A stretch of DNA of 64,000 nt from Curtobacterium sp. PhB115 (GTDB lineage Bacteria; Actinomycetota; Actinomycetes; Actinomycetales; Microbacteriaceae): contig NZ_RJKR01000012.1 of assembly GCF_003752025.1 (NCBI RefSeq), positions 62,001 to 126,000 of the forward strand. Reading direction: 5' to 3'. Within the stretch, counting starts at the first letter, position 1; every line of letters begins with the position of its first letter. Shown piece after piece: positions 42,996-50,815 of the stretch. The position numbers and the translations under genes are program-made. Below the pieces are notes generated by a model. That model was given only the letters and a program-made list of their open reading frames with translations, did not search any database and was not told the origin of the DNA.

Positions 42996-43906
42996 GGCTC
43001 GGACTCGTCATGTCCGAGGTCGGCTCGGGCCTGCGGCGCAACGCGTCGATGGTCGTCTCCGTCGTCCTCGTGACCTTCATCTCGCTCACCTTCGTGGGCA
43101 CGGCGATCCTGCTGCAGATGCAGATCAACCAGATGAAGGGCTACTGGTACGACCGGGCACAGGTCGCGGTCTACCTGTGCACCGACACCGACACCACCGG
43201 CAACTGCACCGGCGCGAAGGCCACCGAGGACCAGCGCAAGCAGGTCCAGGCGCAGCTCGAGTCGTCGACCCTCAAGCCGTACATCGAGAAGACGTACTAC
43301 GAGGACCAGGACCAGGCGTTCACGCGGTTCAAGGAGCAGTTCAAGGACTCGGCGGCGACGGAGTTCGTCAAGCCCGAGTACCTGAACGAGACCTTCTGGG
43401 TGAACCTGAAGAACCCGTCGCAGGCCGACGTCCTCGTCGAGAGCCTGTCGAAGGTCGCCGGCGTGCAGAGCGTCGTCGACCAGCGCGGGTACCTGCAACC
43501 GATCTTCAACCTGCTGAACGCGTCGTCGTACACGGCGATCGGCATCGCGGCGTTGATGCTCGTGGCGGCCGTGCTGCTCATCGCGACCACGATCCGGCTG
43601 TCGGCCTTCAGTCGACGGCGAGAGCTCGGCATCATGCGACTCGTCGGAGCGTCGAACCGGTTCATCCAGACACCCTTCGTGCTCGAGGGGGTGATCGCCG
43701 CCGCCATCGGAGCCGTCCTGGCCGGCGGTGCGATCACGGCCGTGGTGTGGTTCTTCGTCCGGAACTTCCTGGCGGAGCGCTTCACCGGGACGGCGTTCAT
43801 CGGCATGGGTGACGCGGCGGTGGTGGTGCCCGCGGTGATCGTCATCGGTGTGTTGCTCGCGGCGGTGTCCGCGTCGATCGCGATCCGCCGCTACCTCAAG
43901 GTCTGA
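42992..43906 (+). CDS. ftsX: Cell-division protein FtsX
   Basis: A 304-aa permease-like partner of FtsE. Helix 1 (about residues 20-45) is followed by an extracytoplasmic domain of about 130 residues, which contacts wall hydrolases, then three helices (about 175-195, 225-250, 268-290). [22 protein letters not shown] is the coupling segment (about residues 210-231). The loop includes [10 protein letters not shown], two Cys that could form a disulfide. A GCGACACTTCACG palindromic element follows the stop. Confidence 0.95.
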   Translation: MRLGLVMSEVGSGLRRNASMVVSVVLVTFISLTFVGTAILLQMQINQMKGYWYDRAQVAVYLCTDTDTTGNCTGAKATEDQRKQVQAQLESSTLKPYIEKTYYEDQDQAFTRFKEQFKDSAATEFVKPEYLNETFWVNLKNPSQADVLVESLSKVAGVQSVVDQRGYLQPIFNLLNASSYTAIGIAALMLVAAVLLIATTIRLSAFSRRRELGIMRLVGASNRFIQTPFVLEGVIAAAIGAVLAGGAITAVVWFFVRNFLAERFTGTAFIGMGDAAVVVPAVIVIGVLLAAVSASIAIRRYLKV

Positions 43907-43974
43907 GCCGCGGCGCCGGTCGGGCGGGCTGCGCCGGTCGGGCTGCGCCGGTCGGGCGCTTCGTTTCGTGCTGG

Positions 43975-44012
43975 GCGACACTTCACGGGGCGAAGCGCGC
44001 GTGAGGTGTCGC
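43975..44012. repeat. Palindromic intergenic element, copy 2 (GCGACACTTCACG family)
   Basis: Arms GCGACACTTCACG (43975-43987) and CGTGAGGTGTCGC (44000-44012) pair with one wobble; flanking TCGTGCTG and CAGCGCGA extend the stem. The left flank is identical to the trmD copy at 6440-6457. It lies 68 nt after the ftsX stop. Confidence 0.6.
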
Positions 44013-44115
44013 TCAGCGCGAGAGTTCGGGCGGTGCGGGCCGGTGCGGGACAGCGCGGGCCGGCGCAGCGCGAGCGCGGCACGCCGGGAAGGTGCGCCGG
44101 GCCCCGTGCGTTGGG

Positions 44116-44121
44116 TAGTCT
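44116..44121 (+). promoter_or_regulatory. Candidate -10 box of smpB
   Basis: TAGTCT lies 42 nt before ATG 44164. A GAGAGGAG ribosome binding site at 44151-44158 follows, so this transcript would have a leader. Confidence 0.5.
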
Positions 44122-44163
44122 GTAGGGCTGCGCAGTGCAGTGCCCGCAACGAGAGGAGTCGTC

Positions 44164-44640
44164 ATGGCGAAGGAACGCGGTGAGAAGATCGTCGCGACGA
44201 ACCGTCGCGCGCGGCACGACTACCTCATCGAGGACACGTACGAGGCCGGCATGGTCCTGACCGGCACCGAGGTGAAGTCCTTGCGGATGGGGCGCGCCTC
44301 GCTGGTCGACGGCTACGCGTTCATCGACGGCGGCGAAGCGTGGATCGACTCCGTGCACATCCCGGAGTACACCGAGGGCACGTGGAACAACCACTCGCCG
44401 CGGCGCAAGCGGAAGCTCCTCCTGCACAAGCAGCAGATCGTGAAGATCTCGCACAAGACGTCGCAGGGCGGCTACACCCTCGTGCCGCTGCAGATCTACT
44501 TCCACGACGGCCGTGCCAAGGTGGAGATCGCCGTGGCGAAGGGCAAGCGCGAGTTCGACAAGCGCCAGGCCCTGCGCGAGAAGACCGACAAGCGTGAGGC
44601 CGAGCGGGCCATGCGCACGAAGAACCGCGTCGGAGAGTAG
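44164..44640 (+). CDS. smpB: SsrA-binding protein SmpB
   Basis: A 158-aa SmpB that binds the tRNA-like domain of tmRNA and delivers it to stalled ribosomes. Hallmarks are [65 protein letters not shown] and the Lys/Arg-rich C-terminal tail ([16 protein letters not shown]) that reads the empty mRNA channel. It is next to ssrA, its partner RNA, 102 nt downstream. Confidence 0.97.
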   Translation: MAKERGEKIVATNRRARHDYLIEDTYEAGMVLTGTEVKSLRMGRASLVDGYAFIDGGEAWIDSVHIPEYTEGTWNNHSPRRKRKLLLHKQQIVKISHKTSQGGYTLVPLQIYFHDGRAKVEIAVAKGKREFDKRQALREKTDKREAERAMRTKNRVGE

Positions 44641-44660
44641 CGCCGCGCACCTCGGTCGGC

Positions 44661-44666
44661 TAGACT
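44661..44666 (+). promoter_or_regulatory. Candidate -10 box of ssrA
   Basis: TAGACT lies 76 nt before the mature tmRNA 5' end, implying a precursor of about 70 nt removed by RNase P. Confidence 0.5.
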
Positions 44667-44742
44667 GAGGGACTGCTCCGATCGGAGCGTTGCACCACAG
44701 AAACTCAACAGCGTGACAGCGGCTCGCACGTCCGGCCCGCAT

Positions 44743-45119
44743 GGGGATGATCGGTTTCGACATTGCCTGTGTGCCGACGGGAAGCGGGCCGAGGACCCAC
44801 GGTTATCTCGTTAACGATCCGTGGAAAACAACAAGTGCCAATTCCAAGCGCACTGACTTCGCTCTCGCTGCGTAAGCAGCCCAGCACATGAAGTCCGTCG
44901 GCCAGGTGACCGTCCCCTAACCTGATCCCGGCGTCATCCAGAGGACTTGCTGCACGGTTGCGCCTCAGGGTCGTGCGGGACTTGCACTGAGACTGGGCCC
45001 GTCGTCCTAGATGCCGGTAGCAAAGGACGGGGCCGAGCAGAACGAATCATCCGGATACGCCCGTAGAAGACGTCGAATTGCAGCGATGGACGGGGGTTCG
45101 ATTCCCCCCATCTCCACCA
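44743..45119 (+). ncRNA. ssrA: Transfer-messenger RNA (tmRNA)
   Basis: A 377-nt tmRNA. The 5' end GGGGATGATCGGTTTCGACA and the 3' end GGTTCGATTCCCCCCATCTCCACCA-type sequence form the tRNA-like domain: GGGGATG pairs with CATCTCC (one wobble) before A-CCA, and GGTTCGATTC is the T arm. The mRNA-like part is at 44837-44875 and encodes the degradation tag ANSKRTDFALAA, ending in TAA. The tag ends in ALAA, the signal for ClpXP-type proteases. CCA is encoded. It is rescued and delivered with SmpB, whose gene is just upstream. A strong hairpin terminator follows at 45154. Confidence 0.97.
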
Positions 45120-45153
45120 TTCGCCGGTCGTCGAGCCGCTGTCACCGTTGACT

Positions 45154-45193
45154 GAACGCCCCGTCATCGTCCTCGGACGATGCCGGGGCGTTC
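45154..45193 (+). terminator. Terminator after ssrA
   Basis: GAACGCCCCG-n-CATCGTC and GACGATG-n-CGGGGCGTTC form a nearly perfect 18-bp stem with a 4-nt loop, 35 nt after the tmRNA end. It shows that the following gene cannot start upstream of here. Confidence 0.85.
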
Positions 45194-45276
45194 GCTGTTC
45201 CGCCACCCACGGGGACTACGATCCGGATGAGGCGCGGGAAGTCGCCCGCGTCGACGTCGAACGGAAAGGCCGCCAC

Positions 45277-46125
45277 GTGGTGCAGGAGATCGCGATCCGA
45301 GTCCGTCTGCGCGAGCAGGAACGAGTGGTGCTCGCCGAGTACGAGCGGATCGTCGCGTCCGTGGCGACGGTCGCAGCTCTCGCCGCGTGGCTCCCCACGC
45401 CCGATGCTCGTCTGGTCGTCCGCGGCCGCGGCGCCGAACCGGTGCGGCTCGAGACCGTCACGTACGGGTCCGTCGTCGAGATGCTCGTCGTGCTCGACCA
45501 ACGCTCGGCCGCGGTCGAACGGGGTGCCGCAGCCATTGCGGCGTTGATCGAGTCGGTGCGGCACGAGCACGTGGCCGATGACGTCTCCGGGGTCGCCGGC
45601 GAACTCGACCGCCTGGACCGAGCTGCACCCCGCGGCCGCTCGGTGGTCGAGCGCACGCTCCGCAGCTTCCTCGAAGGGGCTCGTGCGGACGTCCTCGCCG
45701 GGAAGACGACGACCCGTGTCCGCACGGCCCAGGCGCTGCTGCGGCTCGCCGAGGACGACGCGGTGCTGACCGTCGAGCGGGTGGCTGACGCCCTGGCTCC
45801 GGTGCTCGAAGAGGAAGCAGTGGACATCGCGGTCGACACCGGCTCGGCGGTGGTGGTGGAGCCGATCGACGGGATCGAGTCGCCCGAGCGCGAGCCGGAG
45901 GGTGCACCGGAGCCGGAGCAGCAGCCCGAGCAGCGAGACGAGAAGAAGAGCGACAAGAAGGCCGACAAGAAGAAGAGCGACAAGAAGGCCGACAAGAAGA
46001 AGAGCGACAAGAAGAGCGACAAGAAGAGCGACAAGAAGGCCGACAAGAAGAAGAGCGACAAGAAGGCCGACAAGAAGAAGGCCGACAAGAAGAAGAGCGA
46101 CAAGAAGAAGCAGTCGAAGAAGTAG
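45277..46125 (+). CDS. Unrecognised protein with a Lys/Asp repeat tail
   Basis: Start GTG 45277 is preferred because GGAAAGG (45262-45268) is 8 nt upstream and a TACGAT -10-like box is at 45218-45223, while the open frame further upstream falls inside the ssrA terminator. This gives 282 aa. Residues 1-220 are mixed and mostly helical, with no family I recognise (VVQEIAIRVRLREQERVVLA ... RTLRSFLEGARADVLAGK). The last 60 residues are almost only KKSDKK, KKADKK and KKKSDKK units, encoded by 12- and 15-nt DNA repeats. Such Lys-rich tails bind DNA, RNA or acidic partners in HupB-like proteins; that role is a guess here. Confidence 0.65.
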   Translation: MVQEIAIRVRLREQERVVLAEYERIVASVATVAALAAWLPTPDARLVVRGRGAEPVRLETVTYGSVVEMLVVLDQRSAAVERGAAAIAALIESVRHEHVADDVSGVAGELDRLDRAAPRGRSVVERTLRSFLEGARADVLAGKTTTRVRTAQALLRLAEDDAVLTVERVADALAPVLEEEAVDIAVDTGSAVVVEPIDGIESPEREPEGAPEPEQQPEQRDEKKSDKKADKKKSDKKADKKKSDKKSDKKSDKKADKKKSDKKADKKKADKKKSDKKKQSKK

Positions 46126-46128
46126 CCT

Positions 46129-46147
46129 GAGTGCTTATACAGCACTC
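46129..46147 (+). terminator. Short hairpin after the Lys-tail gene
   Basis: GAGTGCT and AGCACTC form a perfect 7-bp stem around TATAC, 3 nt after the stop, followed by ATGTTT. Confidence 0.5.
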
Positions 46148-46210
46148 ATGTTTCCGGCGTGTTACAAAAACCGGCCGGGTCGCGATCGCAGTGCCAGAGT
46201 CGATGAGCAC

Positions 46211-46229
46211 GACCCCTGTTCGCGGGGTC
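46211..46229 (+). promoter_or_regulatory. Small hairpin in the leader of the APC permease gene
   Basis: GACCCC and GGGGTC enclose TGTTCGC, about 23 nt before the GTG start at 46252 and just ahead of the ribosome binding site. It matches no riboswitch I know; a simple leader hairpin is the safest reading. Confidence 0.35.
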
Positions 46230-46251
46230 TGACCTCTCGACAGGAGCAATC

Positions 46252-47919
46252 GTGGCGACAACGACGACTACGGCGCTGCCGGACTCCGGCCTCAAGCGCA
46301 ACGTCGGGTTCATCGGGCTGATCTGGGCATCGACGGGCTCGATCATCGGCTCCGGCTGGCTCTTCGGCTCGCAGGAAGCGCTGAAGACCGCCGGGCCCGC
46401 CGCGATCATCTCGTGGCTCATCGGCGGCGTGGCGATCCTGGTGCTCGCGCTCGTGCACGCCGAGCTCGGTGGCATGTTCCCGATCGCTGGTGGCACGGCG
46501 CGGTTCCCGCACATCGCCTTCGGTGGGATCGCCGGTGCATCGTTCGGCTGGTTCTCCTGGCTGCAGTCGGTGACCGTCGCCCCGATCGAGGTCGAGGCGA
46601 TGATCAAGTACGCGCAGCACTGGCAGTTCGCGCACCCCTGGTTGCACACGACGACGGTGGACGGCGAGACCCAGCAACTGCTCACCGGGTCCGGCATCGC
46701 CGTCGCGATCCTCTTGATGGCGGTCGTCACCGTGATCAACCTGCTGAGCGTCCGGGTCCTCGCGAACACGAACTCGGCGGCCACCTGGTGGAAGGTCGCC
46801 ATCCCCCTGCTCGTCATCATCGTCCTGGCGTTCAGCGGCTTCCACGGCTCGAACTTCACCGCGGCGGACGGCTTCATGCCGGAGGGTGCGAAGGGCATCC
46901 TCGCCGCCGTGTCGACGTCGGGCATCATCTTCGCGTTCCTCGGTTTCGAACAGGCCGACCAGCTCGCGGGCGAGGCGAAGAACCCCCGGCGGGACATCCC
47001 CCGAGCGGTGATCGGGTCGGTCATCATCGGCCTCGTGATCTACCTCGCCCTGCAGATCGTGTTCCTCGGGGTGCTCCGTTCGGACGTGATCCAGGGGTCG
47101 TGGGCGACGGCGGACTTCACGAAGTACACCGGCCCGTTCGCCGACATCGCGATGGCAGCCGGGCTGACCTGGCTCGCCGTGGTCATCTTCGTCGACGCGA
47201 TCATCTCGCCCGCCGGCACCGGTCTCATCTACGTGACGGCGACGAGCCGCATCTCGTACGGGCTCAGCCGCAACGGGTACTTCCCGAAGGCGTTCGAGTG
47301 GACGACGAAGCAGGGTGTCCCGTGGGTCGGCCTCGTGACGGCGTTCGTCGTCGGGTGTGCGTGCTTCGCGCCGTTCCCGTCGTGGCAGGGCCTCGTCAGC
47401 CTGATCACAAGTGCGTCGGTGCTCATGTACGCGGGTGCTCCGTTGGCGCTCGGGGCGTTCCGGAAGCGCATCCCCGAGGTCGAGCGGCCCTACCGACTGC
47501 CGATCGCGTCGGTCCTGTCGCCGATCGCGTTCATCGTCGCGAACCTCATCATCATGTGGACCGGGTGGGACACCGACTGGAAGCTCGGGGTCGCGATCCT
47601 CATCGGCGCCGCGGTGATCGTGCTGAACAACGTGTTCCGTGGGGCGTCGAGCGTCCGGCCGCGCTGGGACTGGAAGGCGGCCCAGTGGCTCCTGCCGTAC
47701 CTGGTCGGGATGGGGCTCATCGTGTTCCTCAGCGACTTCGGACCGCTCACCCACCCGGTGTTCCCGCTGTGGATCGACATCGTCGTCGTCGCGGCGTTCT
47801 CACTCGTCATCTACTACTGGGCGATCAACTCGGCCAGCCCGCGTGACGAGATCCTGCGGACCGCCGACGACGTCCGCGACGTCGAGGAGTCGGGCGTCGT
47901 CGAACCGGTCCACCACTAG
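46252..47919 (+). CDS. APC-family amino-acid permease
   Basis: A 555-aa, 12-13-helix transporter of the amino acid-polyamine-organocation superfamily. Helix 1 has the discontinuous-helix motif WASTGSIIGSGWLFG (about residues 22-36) and helix 6 FAFLGFEQADQLAGEAKNPRRDIPRA, a conserved APC substrate-site region (about residues 228-253). Charged cytoplasmic tails at both ends. The substrate is not determinable; aspartate- or proton-coupled uptake are typical of close relatives. GTG 46252 is preceded by CAGGAGC. Its stop codon overlaps that of the convergent monooxygenase by 4 nt. Confidence 0.9.
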   Translation: MATTTTTALPDSGLKRNVGFIGLIWASTGSIIGSGWLFGSQEALKTAGPAAIISWLIGGVAILVLALVHAELGGMFPIAGGTARFPHIAFGGIAGASFGWFSWLQSVTVAPIEVEAMIKYAQHWQFAHPWLHTTTVDGETQQLLTGSGIAVAILLMAVVTVINLLSVRVLANTNSAATWWKVAIPLLVIIVLAFSGFHGSNFTAADGFMPEGAKGILAAVSTSGIIFAFLGFEQADQLAGEAKNPRRDIPRAVIGSVIIGLVIYLALQIVFLGVLRSDVIQGSWATADFTKYTGPFADIAMAAGLTWLAVVIFVDAIISPAGTGLIYVTATSRISYGLSRNGYFPKAFEWTTKQGVPWVGLVTAFVVGCACFAPFPSWQGLVSLITSASVLMYAGAPLALGAFRKRIPEVERPYRLPIASVLSPIAFIVANLIIMWTGWDTDWKLGVAILIGAAVIVLNNVFRGASSVRPRWDWKAAQWLLPYLVGMGLIVFLSDFGPLTHPVFPLWIDIVVVAAFSLVIYYWAINSASPRDEILRTADDVRDVEESGVVEPVHH

Positions 47920-49223
47920 AAGTCGAACAGGTTCGCCCGGATGCCTCCGGCGCCGTACTCCCGACGCAGGAGCCCACGGCGCCGGAGTACGGGTACCAGG
48001 TCACCGAGCATCCGGGAGATCTGCGCCGGGTGCAGGTCGCCGGAGAAGATGATGCCGTCGTTGTCGGCGTCTGATCCGAGCTCCTCGATGAAGTCCGCGA
48101 ACTCGTCGGCGGTGCCGACGAAGCCCTCGCGCGAGGACACCCGCCCCTTGCGGGCCTTGCGCTCCAGGAGCGAGCGCAGCGGGGCGTCCGGAGTGTCACC
48201 GAGCAAGCCGCGGATCGTGCCGGCCGACACGTGGTCGCCGAAGGTCCCCGCCGGGACGGGCGCGTCGAGGTCGAGCGCGAGCAGGTCCGTCTCGGAGTCG
48301 CTCGACCACGCGATCGCCGCCGTGCGCAGGTCGTCGTCGGACGGGTGGCGCGACGCCTCCACGACCCGGTCGGCCTCCTCCGGCGACGAGACGATCTCGG
48401 GCTTCAGGACGAACAGGATCCGCAGGTCGGCGGCGACGCGTCCCGCAGCCTGCGCGGCTGCGATCACGCGATCGCGGTAGTCCGACACCGCGGACGCCGA
48501 GAGCGGCGCGAGGGCGAGCTGGACGTCCGAGTGGGTGCCGGCGAACGCGAGTCCACGACCCGAGCCGCCGGGGGAGACGACCACCGGGTCGGACTCGAGC
48601 GGCAGCGCGTTGAGCGGTCCGTCGGCGGTGAAGTACGAGCCCTCGTGGTGGAAGGCGTCGAGGGCGTCACCGTTCGCGAAGTGCCAGTCGGCGGGATCCC
48701 CGACGTACCCGGACGATCCCCAGGACCCCCAGAGCCGGCGGAGCAGCGTGATCCACTCCTCGGCACGGTCGTACGCCTGGTCGTGGGGGAGCGGCGGGAG
48801 TCCGGCGTGCCGAGCGCTGCCGACGTCGGTCACCACGTTGATCCCGAGCCGTTCGGACGACAGGTGTGCGAGCGTGGCGAACTGCCGGGCTGCGAGGTAC
48901 GGCGGGGTGATCCCGGCGTTCACCGTCGGCGCGATGCCGATGTGCGACGTCGCGGCGAACAGGAACGGCGCGAGCAGCAGGGGATCGTGCTTCGGGCCCC
49001 CGTACGCCTGGCGGATCCGCAGGTCGAGCGTCGACGGGTTGCCGAGCGAGATGGCGTCCTCGGCGATCACCAGGTCCATCCCGGCCTGCTCGAGGGTGCG
49101 GACGGACTGCTGGTACAGCTCCGGCTTCGTCCAGTCGTGGCCCCAGTCCCAGTCGGAGCGGCCCCACGCCTGCGGGCCGAACCCGCGTGAGAAGAAGTAC
49201 CCGAAGTGCTGCAGTCCGGCCAT
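47916..49223 (-). CDS. FMN-dependent luciferase-like monooxygenase (NtaA/SnaA/DszA family)
   Basis: A 435-aa TIM-barrel flavin monooxygenase. Family landmarks are QHFGYFFSRGFGPQAWG at the N-terminus, MDLVIAEDAISLG, LLLAPFLFAATSHIGIAPTVN and LGINVVTDVG, with VVVSPGGSGRGLAFAGTHSDV later. Enzymes of this group oxidise organosulfur compounds, nitrilotriacetate or pristinamycin with reduced FMN from a partner reductase. It starts 3 nt after metY, behind GGAGGAG, so the two form one operon; this suggests release of sulfur from an organosulfur substrate. The substrate is inferred, not shown, and no flavin reductase is nearby. Confidence 0.85.
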   Translation of the reverse strand: MAGLQHFGYFFSRGFGPQAWGRSDWDWGHDWTKPELYQQSVRTLEQAGMDLVIAEDAISLGNPSTLDLRIRQAYGGPKHDPLLLAPFLFAATSHIGIAPTVNAGITPPYLAARQFATLAHLSSERLGINVVTDVGSARHAGLPPLPHDQAYDRAEEWITLLRRLWGSWGSSGYVGDPADWHFANGDALDAFHHEGSYFTADGPLNALPLESDPVVVSPGGSGRGLAFAGTHSDVQLALAPLSASAVSDYRDRVIAAAQAAGRVAADLRILFVLKPEIVSSPEEADRVVEASRHPSDDDLRTAAIAWSSDSETDLLALDLDAPVPAGTFGDHVSAGTIRGLLGDTPDAPLRSLLERKARKGRVSSREGFVGTADEFADFIEELGSDADNDGIIFSGDLHPAQISRMLGDLVPVLRRRGLLRREYGAGGIRANLFDF

Positions 49224-49226
49224 CGA

Positions 49227-50624
49227 CTAGATCTCCTCCGCGATCACGTGCGTTCCCGGGACCGAGTGTTCCAGGGACGCGCGCTCCGCGTCGGACTCGA
49301 CCCGTGCCTCCAGGCCGACGTCGCCGTCTGCGGAACGCAACGCGGCGAACCCGCGTTCCAGGTCGCGGAGCAGGTCCGCGACGTCCTCGATGCCGACGGA
49401 CAGTCGGATCAGGCCGTCGTCGATGCCCTGGTCGGCGCGCTCCTCCGGCGTCTTGCCGGCGTGCGTGGTCGTGGCGGGGTGCAGGATCAGCGAGCGCACG
49501 TCACCGAGGTGGGTCATCCGGCTGAAGAGCTGCACCGAGTCGATGAAGGTGCGCGCCGCGGCTTCGCCGCCGGCGAGCGTGAAGGCGAAGACGGAGCCGG
49601 CCCCACGGGGCAGGTAGCGCTGGGCGAGGTCGTGGAACGGACTGGAGGCGAGACCCGCGTGATCGACGCTCGTCACCTCCGGCTGTGCTTCCAACCACTG
49701 CGCCACCGCCAGCGCGTTCGCGCTGTGGCGTTCCACCCGGAGGCTCAGCGTCTCGATGCCCTGCCGGATCAGGAAGGCGTTGAAGGGCGACGGGGTCGGA
49801 CCGATCCGCGAGGCGACGACGTCCCGCGCGAACACGATGTACGCGCGGTCGCCGTACCGTTCGACGTAGCTCTCACCGCCGAGCGAACGCTCCGGACTGG
49901 TCAGGTGCGTCCAGCGCTCAGGGGAGGCGGACCAGTCGAACGTGCCGCCGTCGACGACCACGCCGCCGAGTCCCGCGCCGTGGCCGGACAGGAACTTCGA
50001 CGCCGAGTGGATGACGATGTCGGCACCGTGCTCGACCGGGCGGACCAGGTACGGCGTGGCCAGGGTGTTGTCGACGATGAGCGGCACGCCCGCACGGTGC
50101 GCCGTGTCGGCGACGCCGGTGATGTCGAGGACGTCGTTCTTCGGGTTCGGGATCGTCTCGGCGAAGAAGGCCTTCGTGTTCGGCCGGACGAGCCGTGCCC
50201 ACTCGTCGAGGTCGCGCTGGTCCGCGACGAAGTCGACCTCGATGCCCAGACGGCCGAGGTTCTGGACGAGCAGGCCCTTGGTGCCCTCGTAGATGCTCCG
50301 GGCAGCGACGACGTGGTCGCCGGCCTGCACGACACCGAGGAACGCGATGGTCGCGGCGGCCTGCCCGCTGCCGACGAGGATCGCCTCGACGCCCCGCTCG
50401 AGCAGCGCGACGCGACGTTCGACGTCGGCGTTCGTCGGGTTGCCGAGGCGGGTGTAGGTGTAGCCGTCGTCGGTGCCGGCGAAGCGGTCCCTGGCCTGGT
50501 CGAAGTCCTCGAACAGGAACCCGGAGGACATGTGGATCGCCGGGATCCTGGCACCGTGGCCCGCATCGGGCACGAAGCCGCCGTGGACCTGCTCGGTCGC
50601 GAAACCGTGTTCGTCGTTCGCCAT
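49227..50624 (-). CDS. metY: O-acetylhomoserine sulfhydrylase (MetY-type)
   Basis: A 465-aa PLP enzyme of the Cys/Met metabolism family, longer than MetB-type enzymes and with the extra insertions of MetY. Motifs are TYTRLGNPTNADVERRVA, the PLP-Lys site HSASKFLSGHG, GSVFAFTL and DVRSLILHPATTTHAGKTPEE. It condenses O-acetylhomoserine with sulfide (or methanethiol) to homocysteine (methionine). ATG 50624 is preceded by GGAGGTG. It is the promoter-proximal gene of a two-gene operon with a flavin monooxygenase and faces the amidohydrolase across a gap holding six GTTCCGT repeats. Confidence 0.92.
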   Translation of the reverse strand: MANDEHGFATEQVHGGFVPDAGHGARIPAIHMSSGFLFEDFDQARDRFAGTDDGYTYTRLGNPTNADVERRVALLERGVEAILVGSGQAAATIAFLGVVQAGDHVVAARSIYEGTKGLLVQNLGRLGIEVDFVADQRDLDEWARLVRPNTKAFFAETIPNPKNDVLDITGVADTAHRAGVPLIVDNTLATPYLVRPVEHGADIVIHSASKFLSGHGAGLGGVVVDGGTFDWSASPERWTHLTSPERSLGGESYVERYGDRAYIVFARDVVASRIGPTPSPFNAFLIRQGIETLSLRVERHSANALAVAQWLEAQPEVTSVDHAGLASSPFHDLAQRYLPRGAGSVFAFTLAGGEAAARTFIDSVQLFSRMTHLGDVRSLILHPATTTHAGKTPEERADQGIDDGLIRLSVGIEDVADLLRDLERGFAALRSADGDVGLEARVESDAERASLEHSVPGTHVIAEEI

Positions 50625-50691
50625 GGGACACCTCCGGGAGTCGTCTGGCGGTAGCCTCGCAGCCTTCGCTCCGCGGACAGGCGTTTGCGGC

Positions 50692-50758
50692 GTTCCGTTA
50701 CGTGATCGGGTGTTCCGTCAGGCGTTCCGTCGGTGTTCCGTCGCGCGTTCCGTTCCGT
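50692..50758. repeat. Six GTTCCGT direct repeats in the metY/amidohydrolase gap
   Basis: Copies begin at 50692, 50712, 50724, 50735, 50747 and 50752, so four spacings are 20, 12, 11 and 12 nt, close to one or two helical turns, and the last pair overlaps. The final copy is part of TTCCGTGGAA, a small inverted repeat. The array ends 46 nt before the CACGAT box of the amidohydrolase gene and lies about 70-135 nt upstream of metY. Confidence 0.7.
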
Positions 50759-50803
50759 GGAACGAGGGTCGGCTGTCGGTCGCGGCCGGGTCGCGGGGGC
50801 TGG

Positions 50804-50809
50804 CACGAT
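50804..50809 (+). promoter_or_regulatory. Leaderless-type -10 box before the amidohydrolase gene
   Basis: CACGAT ends 6 nt before ATG 50816. AGGG lies too close to the start to be a normal ribosome binding site. Confidence 0.4.
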
Positions 50810-50815
50810 GAGGGC

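Noticed and set aside
45148..45276. Longer version of the Lys-tail protein starting at TTG 45148
   Set aside because: The codons lie inside the ssrA terminator hairpin (45154-45193), and a better ribosome binding site and -10 box exist for GTG 45277.
46129..46251. Riboswitch upstream of the APC permease
   Set aside because: Two simple hairpins but no conserved core of guanidine, lysine, glycine or other known riboswitches could be matched.
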